Below are positions 29,448 through 36,121 of a DNA stretch of 36,121 nucleotides, piece after piece (position 1 is the first letter of the stretch; the number at the start of each line of letters is the position of its first letter). Position numbers and translations under genes: made by a program. The notes beneath the pieces are model-generated. The model was given only the letters and a program-made list of their open reading frames with translations. It did not search any database and was not told the origin of the DNA. This stretch comes from a virus, in the IMG/VR virus record IMGVR_UViG_3300047551_000016, positions 1 through 36,121 of that record; one strand, written 5' to 3'.

Positions 29448-29878
29448 ACAAAAGCCCTCATCGACAGAGGATCGCCTGTCACTTTGGCGATAACCTCGTG
29501 ATCATTGAACACTGCAAAAAGCGCTGGATCTTCATCCGGTTGGTCGGTTACTGCGACCTCCCAACGATCACCGCCCCACTTCGGGACGCGGATAAAGTCA
29601 CCCACTTCGCACCAAGAGCCTTCCGGCCACGGTTCCATCGTGTCGCGCTTCTTGAAGGCCAACGGGCCTACTGCCACAACCTTAGCCACCATGTTCTGCC
29701 ACTTCTCGGTCTCCTTCGTCTCCTCGACTAGGATGATTCCGGCTGAAGTTGCCTTACGTTTGGCACGGCGTAACTGGACTAAGATTCTTGCTCCAAGAGG
29801 TTTGGCACCGGGATCGACCGCAGGAAAAGCCCACGACATTTCAGCTTCGTCAAAAGCTACCGGTTCACTCATCTTCAT
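29444..29878 (-). CDS. GroES-like co-chaperonin (chaperonin-10 fold)
   Basis: A 144-residue protein whose residues 29-135 follow the chaperonin-10 pattern. There is a GARILVQLRRAKR first strand, a mobile loop at about residues 41-56 containing TSAGIILVEE (the IIL triplet corresponds to the hydrophobic tripeptide by which GroES binds GroEL), then VAKVVAVGP, a GDFIRVPKWGGDRWEV segment and a closing DHEVIAKVTGD strand. It would replace or supplement host GroES on host GroEL during capsid folding, as T4 gp31 does. There is no GroEL partner gene in the window. The start MKM at 29878 is favoured by AAAGGA five bases upstream; a second ATG two codons later is possible. The N-terminal ~28 residues are an acidic extension beyond the usual co-chaperonin. 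Its stop overlaps the next ATG (ATGA). Confidence 0.85.
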   Translation of the reverse strand: MKMSEPVAFDEAEMSWAFPAVDPGAKPLGARILVQLRRAKRKATSAGIILVEETKETEKWQNMVAKVVAVGPLAFKKRDTMEPWPEGSWCEVGDFIRVPKWGGDRWEVAVTDQPDEDPALFAVFNDHEVIAKVTGDPLSMRAFV

Positions 29879-30050
29879 CTGATTCCTTTAGCAAATTGTT
29901 AATAATATTCAAGGCATCTTGCAAGCCTTGGTGATTGCCTACTAGCCGCTGATACGAGTCAAACGTCGGGGCACGCCCTTCTGCAAGGCTTAGCTGAATC
30001 TTCGCCTGCTCGTTCTTCAGCGCGTCAATCAAGTCAGAGACATACCTCAT
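29865..30050 (-). CDS. Small helical phage protein, 61 aa
   Basis: Begins MRYVSDLIDALKNEQAKIQL and ends in the acidic tail KESDEDE. It appears to be two helices with a central TFDSYQRLVGNHQGL segment. No membrane span, metal site or known domain is seen. It overlaps the preceding small gene by ATGA, and its 3' end overlaps the start of the GroES-like gene by 14 bases, so its last codons (AAAGGAATC region) supply the ribosome binding site for that gene. The position between portal and scaffold suggests a minor head assembly role, which is inference. Confidence 0.75.
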   Translation of the reverse strand: MRYVSDLIDALKNEQAKIQLSLAEGRAPTFDSYQRLVGNHQGLQDALNIINNLLKESDEDE

Positions 30051-30223
30051 GCGTTCGATTTATCCACGCCCTTGTTGGTAAAGTTGCCGTGATCGCTGTT
30101 AGCCTCGGGCATCGTTGCCGAACCCTGCTCCTTTAGCTCACTACCAGTGATCCAAGCGCCTGCCGCCATACGGTGATGCTGTTTGACGATCTCCGACTGC
30201 TCGTCTTTCTCAGTTGTAGCCAT
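30047..30223 (-). CDS. Small conserved-position protein, 58 aa
   Basis: A short gene that links two longer ones without a gap. Its ATG overlaps the portal stop by one base (TAATG at 30221-30225), and its TGA overlaps the next gene's ATG (ATGA at 30047-30050). I read 58 residues beginning MATTEKDEQSEIVKQHHRMA and ending in NKGVDKSNA. It is hydrophilic, with no membrane segment or recognisable domain. The exact fit at both ends and the shared frame of coupled translation are the evidence that it is real. Without it there would be a 170-base hole in an otherwise gapless operon. Function unknown. Confidence 0.75.
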   Translation of the reverse strand: MATTEKDEQSEIVKQHHRMAAGAWITGSELKEQGSATMPEANSDHGNFTNKGVDKSNA

Positions 30224-32718
30224 TACATCCTCCCTAAACCACGTTGTGCCGCCTCTTGCAGCGAAATAGCAGTGTCTTCCTGCTCCCTACGTAGCCGATC
30301 CGCATCGAAACTGATCTTTGCGGTGGCAATACGCTCTTTTGTGAGGTTGTCCTCAGCATTCTTGGCAATATCGATCTTCTGCTCGTCTTTCTTCAAGGCA
30401 ATGTCCGCCTGATCACGCGCCGCCCGACGCTGTGTCTCAGCCAACGAGGACTCCAGCACCGCCTGCGCCTGCGGATCAGCCAACAACCGCTTCTGCATCT
30501 CGGCCTGCGCCTGCGTCATCTGCTGCAACATCTGGCTCAACTGTTGCAAGATTGGCATGACCTTCTCGAACACCTGTGTGCTGTCCATCTTTACGTGCTG
30601 CGATGCCACCGCCACCGTCCGATCTACCTCTTTCGGCGTATCCAACTCGGCATACTTCGCCAGATTGATGCTCGTACCCGTTGTTGCGTATTTGTTAACC
30701 TGATTGGTGTACCACAGCATCATGTGCTGTTTGCAGTGCTCAATCACCTGTGGAATGAACTTCTGGGCAAACATCGGGTTGCTACCAAACATGGGATCAG
30801 TCGCAAAATCCAGATGCGCTTGGAGGTGCGCTAGGTGGTCTTGGCGGGGATAAGCAAAAGCCGGCCTACCTAGAGCCATCGCCGCGTTTTCATCGCTTGC
30901 AGCGGCCTCTATGGGCTTCGCAGCGGCAGGCATAAGCTCATTGACGTTCGGAATCTTTGCCTGCTTCAGAATTCTCGACACCACCGCAGCCGGATCAAAC
31001 AACTGCGGGTACTTGTCCATCAGCGAAATGACCATCTGAGACTGCGCCATACGCTGAGATTCGCTAAAAATATGCGGATCTGAGACAGGAATAACGTCTG
31101 AGTTGCGCTCAAAGTCATCTCGGGCGATCTGAAGGTCGGCAACCATGTCGCCCTTCTGCTGATCATCTAAATACCAGCGGTTAATCCGCCCCAAAATCAT
31201 CAAAACGCGCTTCTGAGACTCGTGTAACCGGGCATGAATCGCCGAAAACACCGATGCACCCTGCTCAATCATCGCCAAAGTCGTACCAACAGGCGCTTGA
31301 GACGTTACATCAGCGATTTTTTCCTCAGAAGTGGTAATTACCCCCTTCGCAGCCTCAGTCAACCACCCCAAAAGCTGGAAAAGCACCGGACTCGGCGGGT
31401 TAAATGGCAGCGGCATCGCCACTTTTCGGATGTCATCCACCCCCGGAGCAGCTTCAATCTCCTTAACCTCTGTCACTTCGATCTGATCCGACTGCCCCGA
31501 GACCTTCGCCCCCTTCAGTTTGACCATCGTCGCCGAGTTGTTGATGTGCGCCGTGTCCAAAAGCGCCCTCAAAGCACCCGTCAAGGCCGCAGACAAGCCA
31601 CCAATCAGGTGTGGAAGCCCAATCGCATACGCCCCGCGCCAAGGAATGAACTTAAACTCGACGATCCAGTCGAGTTTTGTCATCGTCTCGTCGCCTTCCT
31701 CCCAGTTCCGATACAAGCCCACCACTTCGGCGTCCAACTCATCGATCATCAGGACATACGGCGCTGATTTACCCTTCGTTCTAGGGTCGTCTTCAAGCTC
31801 CAAATAGGTGTAGCAGTGGTAAACACGGCGCAATCCATCAACATTTTCGCCCCGTTTACGCCCCTCAATCTTGTCGTTCGCCTTCTCAGGGCCAGTCGGC
31901 TCTGGATCCATGCTGGCGCGAATCAGGCTGGCATCCTTGTACAGACCGCGATCAACCCGCGCCCTGAACTCGAACTCCGTGATGTCCTGCATCTCGGTCG
32001 CACGCTGCGCCGTATAAAAATTTGAGGCCGCAAAAGGCAGCAAAATGTTATCAATCGGCACAAACTCAGCACATGGCCGGCGCTTCTGCTCGTCGTACCA
32101 GAGCTTCATGTACTGAGACCCGCCCATCGGGAGCTGGGTGAACATCTGCTCCTGCTCGTCCCGATACTCCTCAATCTGCTCAGTCAACTGCCAGTTCATG
32201 TAGTCGCGCTTGCGCTCAGCTCGATCCGTCTTCTCTGGCGTCACATCCCCAATAATCTTTGTTCGAGTCGGGCCATCAGGTGGAAACAGCTCTTTGATCG
32301 CACGCGCAGCAAAGTCCACACAGGCTTCAGCCATGACCGGATGCACTACCCTCGACGCGCCTTGGAAGTTGGCACCACCCGGCGCATCATTCCCCAACCC
32401 AGTCCTGCGTAGCCCATCCTCGTACTGCTTATCCCGCTCTTTGCGATCCTCCTTATCTTTCTCAAATAGGTCGAGGTACTTACTCGCTAGCACCGTCAGA
32501 TCCATGTCTGACATCTCTTCGGCCAAGTTAGCGTAGAACTCCTCGTCCTCTTCAGGGCCTTTGAACTGTGACTCGCGGACTATGGCCGAGCCATCCTCAA
32601 GTTCTTCGACTTCGAGTTCGTCTTCATCCTCCAGATCGACAATGGCGCCGCCGTCTTCAGTCTGGGTGATCCCCTCAATGAATCGCCCGAATTCGGGGTC
32701 TATAGGCATTTCAGGCAT
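30223..32718 (-). CDS. Portal protein (long, P22-like)
   Basis: An 831-residue protein with features of the long podovirus portal family. It has an acidic N-terminal tail, then a conserved core (HPVMAEACVDFAARAIKELF, LPMGGSQYMKLWYDE, FVPIDNILLP, and the region around SAALTGALRALLDTAHINN). A Gln-rich helical C-terminal section (about residues 690-830) would form the coiled-coil barrel seen in P22-type portals. The dodecameric portal is the DNA entry and exit channel of the head. The gene lies after terminase and before scaffold and capsid, which is the standard order. The start at 32718 has AAAGGA about 9 bases upstream, just after the previous stop. The N-terminal tail holds EDGGAIVD and a similar EDGSAIV, related to the diglycine motif found elsewhere in the window. 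Its TAA overlaps the next ATG (TAATG). Confidence 0.88.
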   Translation of the reverse strand: MPEMPIDPEFGRFIEGITQTEDGGAIVDLEDEDELEVEELEDGSAIVRESQFKGPEEDEEFYANLAEEMSDMDLTVLASKYLDLFEKDKEDRKERDKQYEDGLRRTGLGNDAPGGANFQGASRVVHPVMAEACVDFAARAIKELFPPDGPTRTKIIGDVTPEKTDRAERKRDYMNWQLTEQIEEYRDEQEQMFTQLPMGGSQYMKLWYDEQKRRPCAEFVPIDNILLPFAASNFYTAQRATEMQDITEFEFRARVDRGLYKDASLIRASMDPEPTGPEKANDKIEGRKRGENVDGLRRVYHCYTYLELEDDPRTKGKSAPYVLMIDELDAEVVGLYRNWEEGDETMTKLDWIVEFKFIPWRGAYAIGLPHLIGGLSAALTGALRALLDTAHINNSATMVKLKGAKVSGQSDQIEVTEVKEIEAAPGVDDIRKVAMPLPFNPPSPVLFQLLGWLTEAAKGVITTSEEKIADVTSQAPVGTTLAMIEQGASVFSAIHARLHESQKRVLMILGRINRWYLDDQQKGDMVADLQIARDDFERNSDVIPVSDPHIFSESQRMAQSQMVISLMDKYPQLFDPAAVVSRILKQAKIPNVNELMPAAAKPIEAAASDENAAMALGRPAFAYPRQDHLAHLQAHLDFATDPMFGSNPMFAQKFIPQVIEHCKQHMMLWYTNQVNKYATTGTSINLAKYAELDTPKEVDRTVAVASQHVKMDSTQVFEKVMPILQQLSQMLQQMTQAQAEMQKRLLADPQAQAVLESSLAETQRRAARDQADIALKKDEQKIDIAKNAEDNLTKERIATAKISFDADRLRREQEDTAISLQEAAQRGLGRM

Positions 32719-32730
32719 GATGCTCGTCCT

Positions 32731-35661
32731 TTAGAGTGTGTGCTCAGGGATGATCTGACCTGCGTCTGTAAGGTCAGGATCAGTGTTAAATACGCCGCCA
32801 CCGAAGGCCATGCGGTACTGTTGCTCAAGGTCGGCTTTCGTGACACCTTTGCTGCGATTTACTGCGCCACCTTTTGCTTTAAGCGGGAATCCGTAGGTAT
32901 CGTGCATAAATTGCGGATCAGTTGGCGTACTGGTTTTTTCAAAATACTGACGCACCATATCTTCGTAATCTTTTGGCGAAAAGAAATCTGGAACTTCTAT
33001 GCCAGCCTCTTCAAATCTTTGACGCCAAGGCGCCTTCACTGATGATTTCAATTCCGCATTTTCTAGGTCACCAACGTGCGACCAAGTGCCATCCTTAACA
33101 AAGTCTTGGATGAACGGCATGTACTCATCGTTTGGCTTGCGGTTTTGCAGGCCTTTGATTTGAGAAATTTTTTCTGGAGGGGCATGTCCAAGTTGCCTCA
33201 AAACCTGCTCACCTTTTGCTTCCAACTCCTCTCGACTCGGCAAGTAGTCAATATTTTCAGTCCATCTGTTCAAAATGGAATTGACTTCATTTTGTTGCTC
33301 AGGAGTCAAAGTTCGCCAAACCTGTCTGTAATCATCTGGCTCAACTTCAATCGTCGCATGAGGACGCCCGTCAGCATCCCTCAGCGAGAAGATGCGAGAC
33401 CTACCCTCGATCACATCAGGGCAGTAGCCACCAACGCAGTGCTGAAGGATTTCGCCTTCATACTTGAGCGCGTCTTCGACGGCTGATTTATTTATGGTGT
33501 CGTGTAAATGCTTTAGTGCCGCCTCTTCAGTTTTTATCCCTGTGGTTATGTATTGATTCGCTTCTTTATCCCAAATAGCAAAAGTTTCAGATGATGGCGT
33601 AGGCTTTCTTATTTCATATCGATCTGGCACTTTAAAGTCCTCCACCATTTCAGGCACTTTGATCTCCACCCACCGCAGCCCTTGGTCGTTAGGAATGTCC
33701 GTACCCGGCACAAAGTCGTAAGCCTTGTGCTCAACCGTCGCAGCATTCGCAGCACGCGCTGCATCTACTTCAGCCTTCTGACTAGCACGCCATGCGTTGA
33801 TCTTGTCTACGTGCTCAGAAACTTGAGCCACGCTCATCTTGTCTAGGTCTTTGGGCTTTAGCTGGAGGTAATCAGGCAAGCCTTGACTTGGACGTAAGGC
33901 GTTGTCGATCTCGTCCATCATGTGGTCAAAGCCTAAGTCTCGCGCAGGCCTGCCCCTGTTAAAACTGTAAGCAAGCTCGGTTGGGTTTTGTACGGCAAAC
34001 TCGCCACCTAATTTTTCAAGCTCTGCCTTATTAATCTGACTCATTACTGCCGCACGCGCTTCTTCTGGCACAGTCTGTAAAGGCTCAAAAGCATGATACG
34101 GAACTTGTTCAGCATAAGGCGCTCTGGAGATTGTGACGTCAGCGGTATCTTCCCATCCTTTTCCAGCCTCGCTTTTTGCAACATTCCCTTCAGGCATTTC
34201 TTGTTCTGCCCGTCGTATTCTGGCTGGGAAAGCCAATGTTCCACGAGCCTGTGCGTCAAAATGCAAACCCTTGCGGTTTTTGATCAACTCGCGCTCTTTC
34301 TGCAACTCACGCAACCTCGCCTGCGATCTGGTCAGCACTTCAGGGTCAACGCCACGCGCCTGCTGTGCCTTCTGAATGTCAGCCCTGACCTTGTCAATCT
34401 GCTTGTCTTTGTCAGCCAGCAACTTCTTCTGCGTCTCAGCCCACGTATCCGCCTGCAAGCGCAAAGGATCAGAAGGCGTGCCCATCTGGTTTGTGAGATA
34501 CCGCGATAACTTCTTATCCACAAAGTTATTCATCGCAGCCACCCTTGCGGTCTCCTCTGCCTTATCAGCCGGATTCATAACGCCTACCGGGTCGATCAGG
34601 CTCTCGTCGTAGCGCAGGTCTTTCAGATACTTCTCAGCCGCGCCCCTAATCCAGTTGCCACCCTCCGGCTTGATGATGTTCATCTGGTACGGTTCCATGC
34701 TTTTCTCAAGCGCGAACTGCGTCATCTCTTTCGCCGTCGGTGCCAATGCCTTACCCGTCTTCACCGCTAGAGGCGCCGCTCCTAAGCCGGCAAACAATGT
34801 CTCAGTCGTCTCAGGCAGCAGGTTCGTAGTCACCCCCGCACCCGAAGTCAGCGGGTCACCATACGCCACGCGCTCAAGCGTCTTAGCCACACCCGGAATC
34901 CCCAATAGCTCAGACGCTATCTCGCCCGGTGGATTCTCAAACCCAAACGGCTTGGACACAAACTCATGCACCGCGCCAACGCCCTTACCCAACTTCTCAA
35001 CTAGCGGATATTTCGGAGTCGGCTTTAACTCATCCTCCTCATCGCGCTTCAATGGGAACGTCTGGCTGACGGCGCCTCCCTTCTTCATCTTGTGGTTGTG
35101 CTTGGCAATCGCCCACTCTAAGACGTCCTCGACCTTCTGTGGCCGATGCCGCTCCATCGCCTGCTCAAGCAACTCATTGACGTCAATCGCGCCGCCATCC
35201 TTTACCCCCAACAGAGCTTTGGCGTCTGCTAGCACGTTGCTAGCAAGATGCTTGCGCCAGTTCTGCGGAGTCACATTGTCGGGAAGTTCAAAGCTCACAG
35301 CGCCTCCATCAGCCTTCTCTACCGGATACTTCAGCCCTGTCGCCTCAGCAAAAGGACTCTTGCCCTCTTTCCTGCGCCGCTCAGCGTGTTCAACCGCCTT
35401 GCGGTAAATGTCCTCAGTGGGAGAGTAACCAGCCAGCAAGTGCTCGATCTCCTCCCTCGATAAGGTCGGCACCAGTAATGGAAACTCGCCGCTCTCATCT
35501 TCAGCCGACATCTCGGTTGCATAGCCTTCGTTGCTAGGCAGGTAGCCAAAGTAGCCCGAACCTTTCACGCCCTCGCCACTGTGTCGCATCCCGTGAGGCG
35601 CTAAGCCCTCTTGGGTCTCGCGCATTGATAGCCCGGCCATTCTGTTTCTTTGATCTGCCAT
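32731..35661 (-). CDS. Giant multi-domain phage protein with PcfJ-like C-terminal domain
   Basis: About 976 residues from the ATG; a GTG two codons earlier overlaps the terminase stop and is the alternative start, and neither has a clear Shine-Dalgarno. The first ~110 residues form a module I recognise from other phage internal or polyvalent proteins (MRHSGEGVKGSGYFG, then FPLLVPTLSREEIEHLL and EGKSPFAEATGL). Next comes a stretch with three diglycine motifs (KADGGAV, KDGGAI, MKKGGAV) about 40 residues apart, then long charged helical segments (coiled coil near residues 420-480). Around residues 730-850 there is a PcfJ-like signature: LQHCVGGYC, IFSLRD, HATIEV and later QIKGLQNRKPNDEY. Another KAKGGAV lies near the C-terminus. 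The gene sits between terminase and portal. The PcfJ-like part is AT-richer than the first half. Role unknown; an injected or internal virion effector is my inference. Confidence 0.7.
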   Translation of the reverse strand: MADQRNRMAGLSMRETQEGLAPHGMRHSGEGVKGSGYFGYLPSNEGYATEMSAEDESGEFPLLVPTLSREEIEHLLAGYSPTEDIYRKAVEHAERRRKEGKSPFAEATGLKYPVEKADGGAVSFELPDNVTPQNWRKHLASNVLADAKALLGVKDGGAIDVNELLEQAMERHRPQKVEDVLEWAIAKHNHKMKKGGAVSQTFPLKRDEEDELKPTPKYPLVEKLGKGVGAVHEFVSKPFGFENPPGEIASELLGIPGVAKTLERVAYGDPLTSGAGVTTNLLPETTETLFAGLGAAPLAVKTGKALAPTAKEMTQFALEKSMEPYQMNIIKPEGGNWIRGAAEKYLKDLRYDESLIDPVGVMNPADKAEETARVAAMNNFVDKKLSRYLTNQMGTPSDPLRLQADTWAETQKKLLADKDKQIDKVRADIQKAQQARGVDPEVLTRSQARLRELQKERELIKNRKGLHFDAQARGTLAFPARIRRAEQEMPEGNVAKSEAGKGWEDTADVTISRAPYAEQVPYHAFEPLQTVPEEARAAVMSQINKAELEKLGGEFAVQNPTELAYSFNRGRPARDLGFDHMMDEIDNALRPSQGLPDYLQLKPKDLDKMSVAQVSEHVDKINAWRASQKAEVDAARAANAATVEHKAYDFVPGTDIPNDQGLRWVEIKVPEMVEDFKVPDRYEIRKPTPSSETFAIWDKEANQYITTGIKTEEAALKHLHDTINKSAVEDALKYEGEILQHCVGGYCPDVIEGRSRIFSLRDADGRPHATIEVEPDDYRQVWRTLTPEQQNEVNSILNRWTENIDYLPSREELEAKGEQVLRQLGHAPPEKISQIKGLQNRKPNDEYMPFIQDFVKDGTWSHVGDLENAELKSSVKAPWRQRFEEAGIEVPDFFSPKDYEDMVRQYFEKTSTPTDPQFMHDTYGFPLKAKGGAVNRSKGVTKADLEQQYRMAFGGGVFNTDPDLTDAGQIIPEHTL

Positions 35662-35663
35662 AG

Positions 35664-36121
35664 TCACACCGCGTAAGGGTTGCCCTTCTTCCGACCGTAA
35701 TACTCAACCTCTTCATCCTCAGCCACATAGGGGTCAATGTCAAGGAAACCCGCATCCCGTAAGTATCTCAGAGCCTGCGTGCAGTTATGCACCAACATCC
35801 CCTCTGCGTAGTAGCAGTGCTCATTCTCCACCGTCAGGTCGTACACCACTTGCGTGGTATGGGTGTTGGATACGGCTGACACCACAACGAAATCAGCACT
35901 CTCTGCTTTGAGAATATGGTCTTCATTCGGTATCAGATTGTCAACACGAATCCATCCTCGTTGTGTCATCACGCGATGGTTGCCTGTTGCTAGTAATAAG
36001 CCGTTGCCTGCTTGGACGCGCCAGATTTCCTTCTCGCCGTTGTTGAAGGTCTTCGATACAACTTGCATACCTTCTGGCGTCTTCACCCTGTCGCCCACCA
36101 CGATCTGATCAATCCGCTTCT
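35664..36121 (-). CDS. terL: Terminase large subunit, C-terminal end, with in-frame intein (partial at window edge)
   Basis: The reading frame is open through the right window edge, so the 5' part of the gene is missing. What is visible is an intein (separate entry) followed after Asn-Cys by 39 extein residues that begin CTQALRYLRDAGFL. That segment matches the usual C-terminus of phage terminase large subunits, where a catalytic Asp-rich motif of the RNase H-like nuclease domain normally comes just before a TQALRYLRD-type helix. The product would be the ATPase/nuclease that packages DNA through the portal; its position directly upstream of the head genes agrees. The ATPase domain and most of the nuclease domain lie outside the window, so the family call rests on the tail segment and on gene order. 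A GTG at 36101 could be mistaken for a start, but codons before it (KRIDQIV) continue the intein. The stop overlaps the next gene's possible GTG start (GTGA). Confidence 0.8.
   Translation of the reverse strand, partial: KRIDQIVVGDRVKTPEGMQVVSKTFNNGEKEIWRVQAGNGLLLATGNHRVMTQRGWIRVDNLIPNEDHILKAESADFVVVSAVSNTHTTQVVYDLTVENEHCYYAEGMLVHNCTQALRYLRDAGFLDIDPYVAEDEEVEYYGRKKGNPYAV
35784..36121 (-). other. Intein (class 1 type, no homing endonuclease), N-terminal residues outside window
   Basis: Splicing blocks are readable in order. There is a block-A-like run KRIDQIVVGDRVKTPEG. Block B has the TxxH signature in ATGNHRVMTQRGW. Block F is VYDLTVENEHCYYAEG, with its Asp and His. Block G is LVHN followed by Cys as the first C-extein residue; the Asn codon is at 35784-35786 and the Cys codon at 35781-35783. 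Only about 45 residues separate the block B His from the block F Asp, so there is no LAGLIDADG or HNH endonuclease domain. The catalytic Cys1 lies beyond the edge. From usual block A spacing I estimate a full length near 125-130 residues, at the small end for inteins. All visible catalytic positions (block B His, penultimate His, terminal Asn, +1 Cys) are intact, so splicing competence is likely. Confidence 0.9.

Noticed and set aside
34655-35407. Long plus-strand open frame, 250 codons
   Set aside because: It lies wholly opposite the giant minus-strand protein, has a Ser/Pro/Arg-rich composition typical of an antisense frame, and no ribosome site or domain.
35664-36101. Stand-alone 145-residue protein starting at the GTG at 36101
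   Set aside because: The frame is open upstream to the window edge and the upstream codons continue the intein, so this is the 3' end of a longer gene.
1-36121. tRNA genes, attachment sites, integrase or replication origin
   Set aside because: Read through both strands by eye; no cloverleaf, recombinase gene or origin-like repeats were found, and nearly every base is coding.

Overview
The window is a stretch of the structural (late) half of a tailed bacteriophage genome (Caudoviricetes). Every gene I accept lies on the minus strand, so the biological reading direction is from base 36121 down to base 1. Genes are packed almost without gaps. Many stop and start codons overlap (TAATG, TGATG, ATGA), which points to long polycistronic, translationally coupled late mRNAs. 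The morphology is best read as a podovirus with a P22/T7-like short tail: there is a portal, neck adaptor proteins, a P22 gp10-like nozzle protein and probable ejection proteins, but no tape measure, tail tube or sheath gene. No integrase, replication gene, tRNA or CRISPR is visible. The host cannot be determined from the window; the repertoire resembles uncultured aquatic phages (inference).

Layout in transcription order. Packaging and head (36121-23730): the 3' end of the terminase large subunit gene, interrupted by an endonuclease-free intein of class 1 type; a giant multi-domain protein with a PcfJ-like C-terminal domain; portal; two small proteins; a GroES-like co-chaperonin; a scaffold-like coiled-coil protein; a small conserved protein; a probable decoration protein; the major capsid protein; a beta-helix virion protein; an AT-rich GIY-YIG/NUMOD3 homing endonuclease; and a very basic, diglycine-repeat protein that ends at a UUCG-loop hairpin.

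Neck and fibres (23684-12978): small beta-rich virion proteins, a C1q/TNF-like fibre, a DUF6321-like basic protein, a neck adaptor carrying a discoidin-like insert, a zinc-ribbon protein, a 916-residue tail fibre, two short fibre-like proteins, and then three adjacent paralogous repeat proteins. These three have 6, 6 and 12 copies of a ~48-residue glycine-rich unit. I interpret them as one, one and two six-bladed beta-propellers, probably the host-recognition spikes.

Lysis and tail (12965-1): a coiled-coil protein, a glycosyltransferase, a small protein, a three-TM holin-like protein, a GH24 lysozyme, a DUF5872 protein, a gp11-like adaptor, a beta-rich fibre, the gp10-like nozzle with an inserted beta module, a small Trp-rich protein, and three large proteins (DUF4214-like repeats, Gly/Ala-rich hydrophobic segment, Gln-rich helical protein cut by the window edge) that fit an ejectosome/internal virion set.

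The points that most deserve follow-up are the 6/6/12 propeller array (with its shared C-terminal tail whose codons double as the next gene's ribosome binding site), the terminase mini-intein, and the K-x-G-G-x-V-like diglycine motif that recurs in at least six otherwise unrelated head or virion genes. No gene-free stretch longer than about 60 bases is present.
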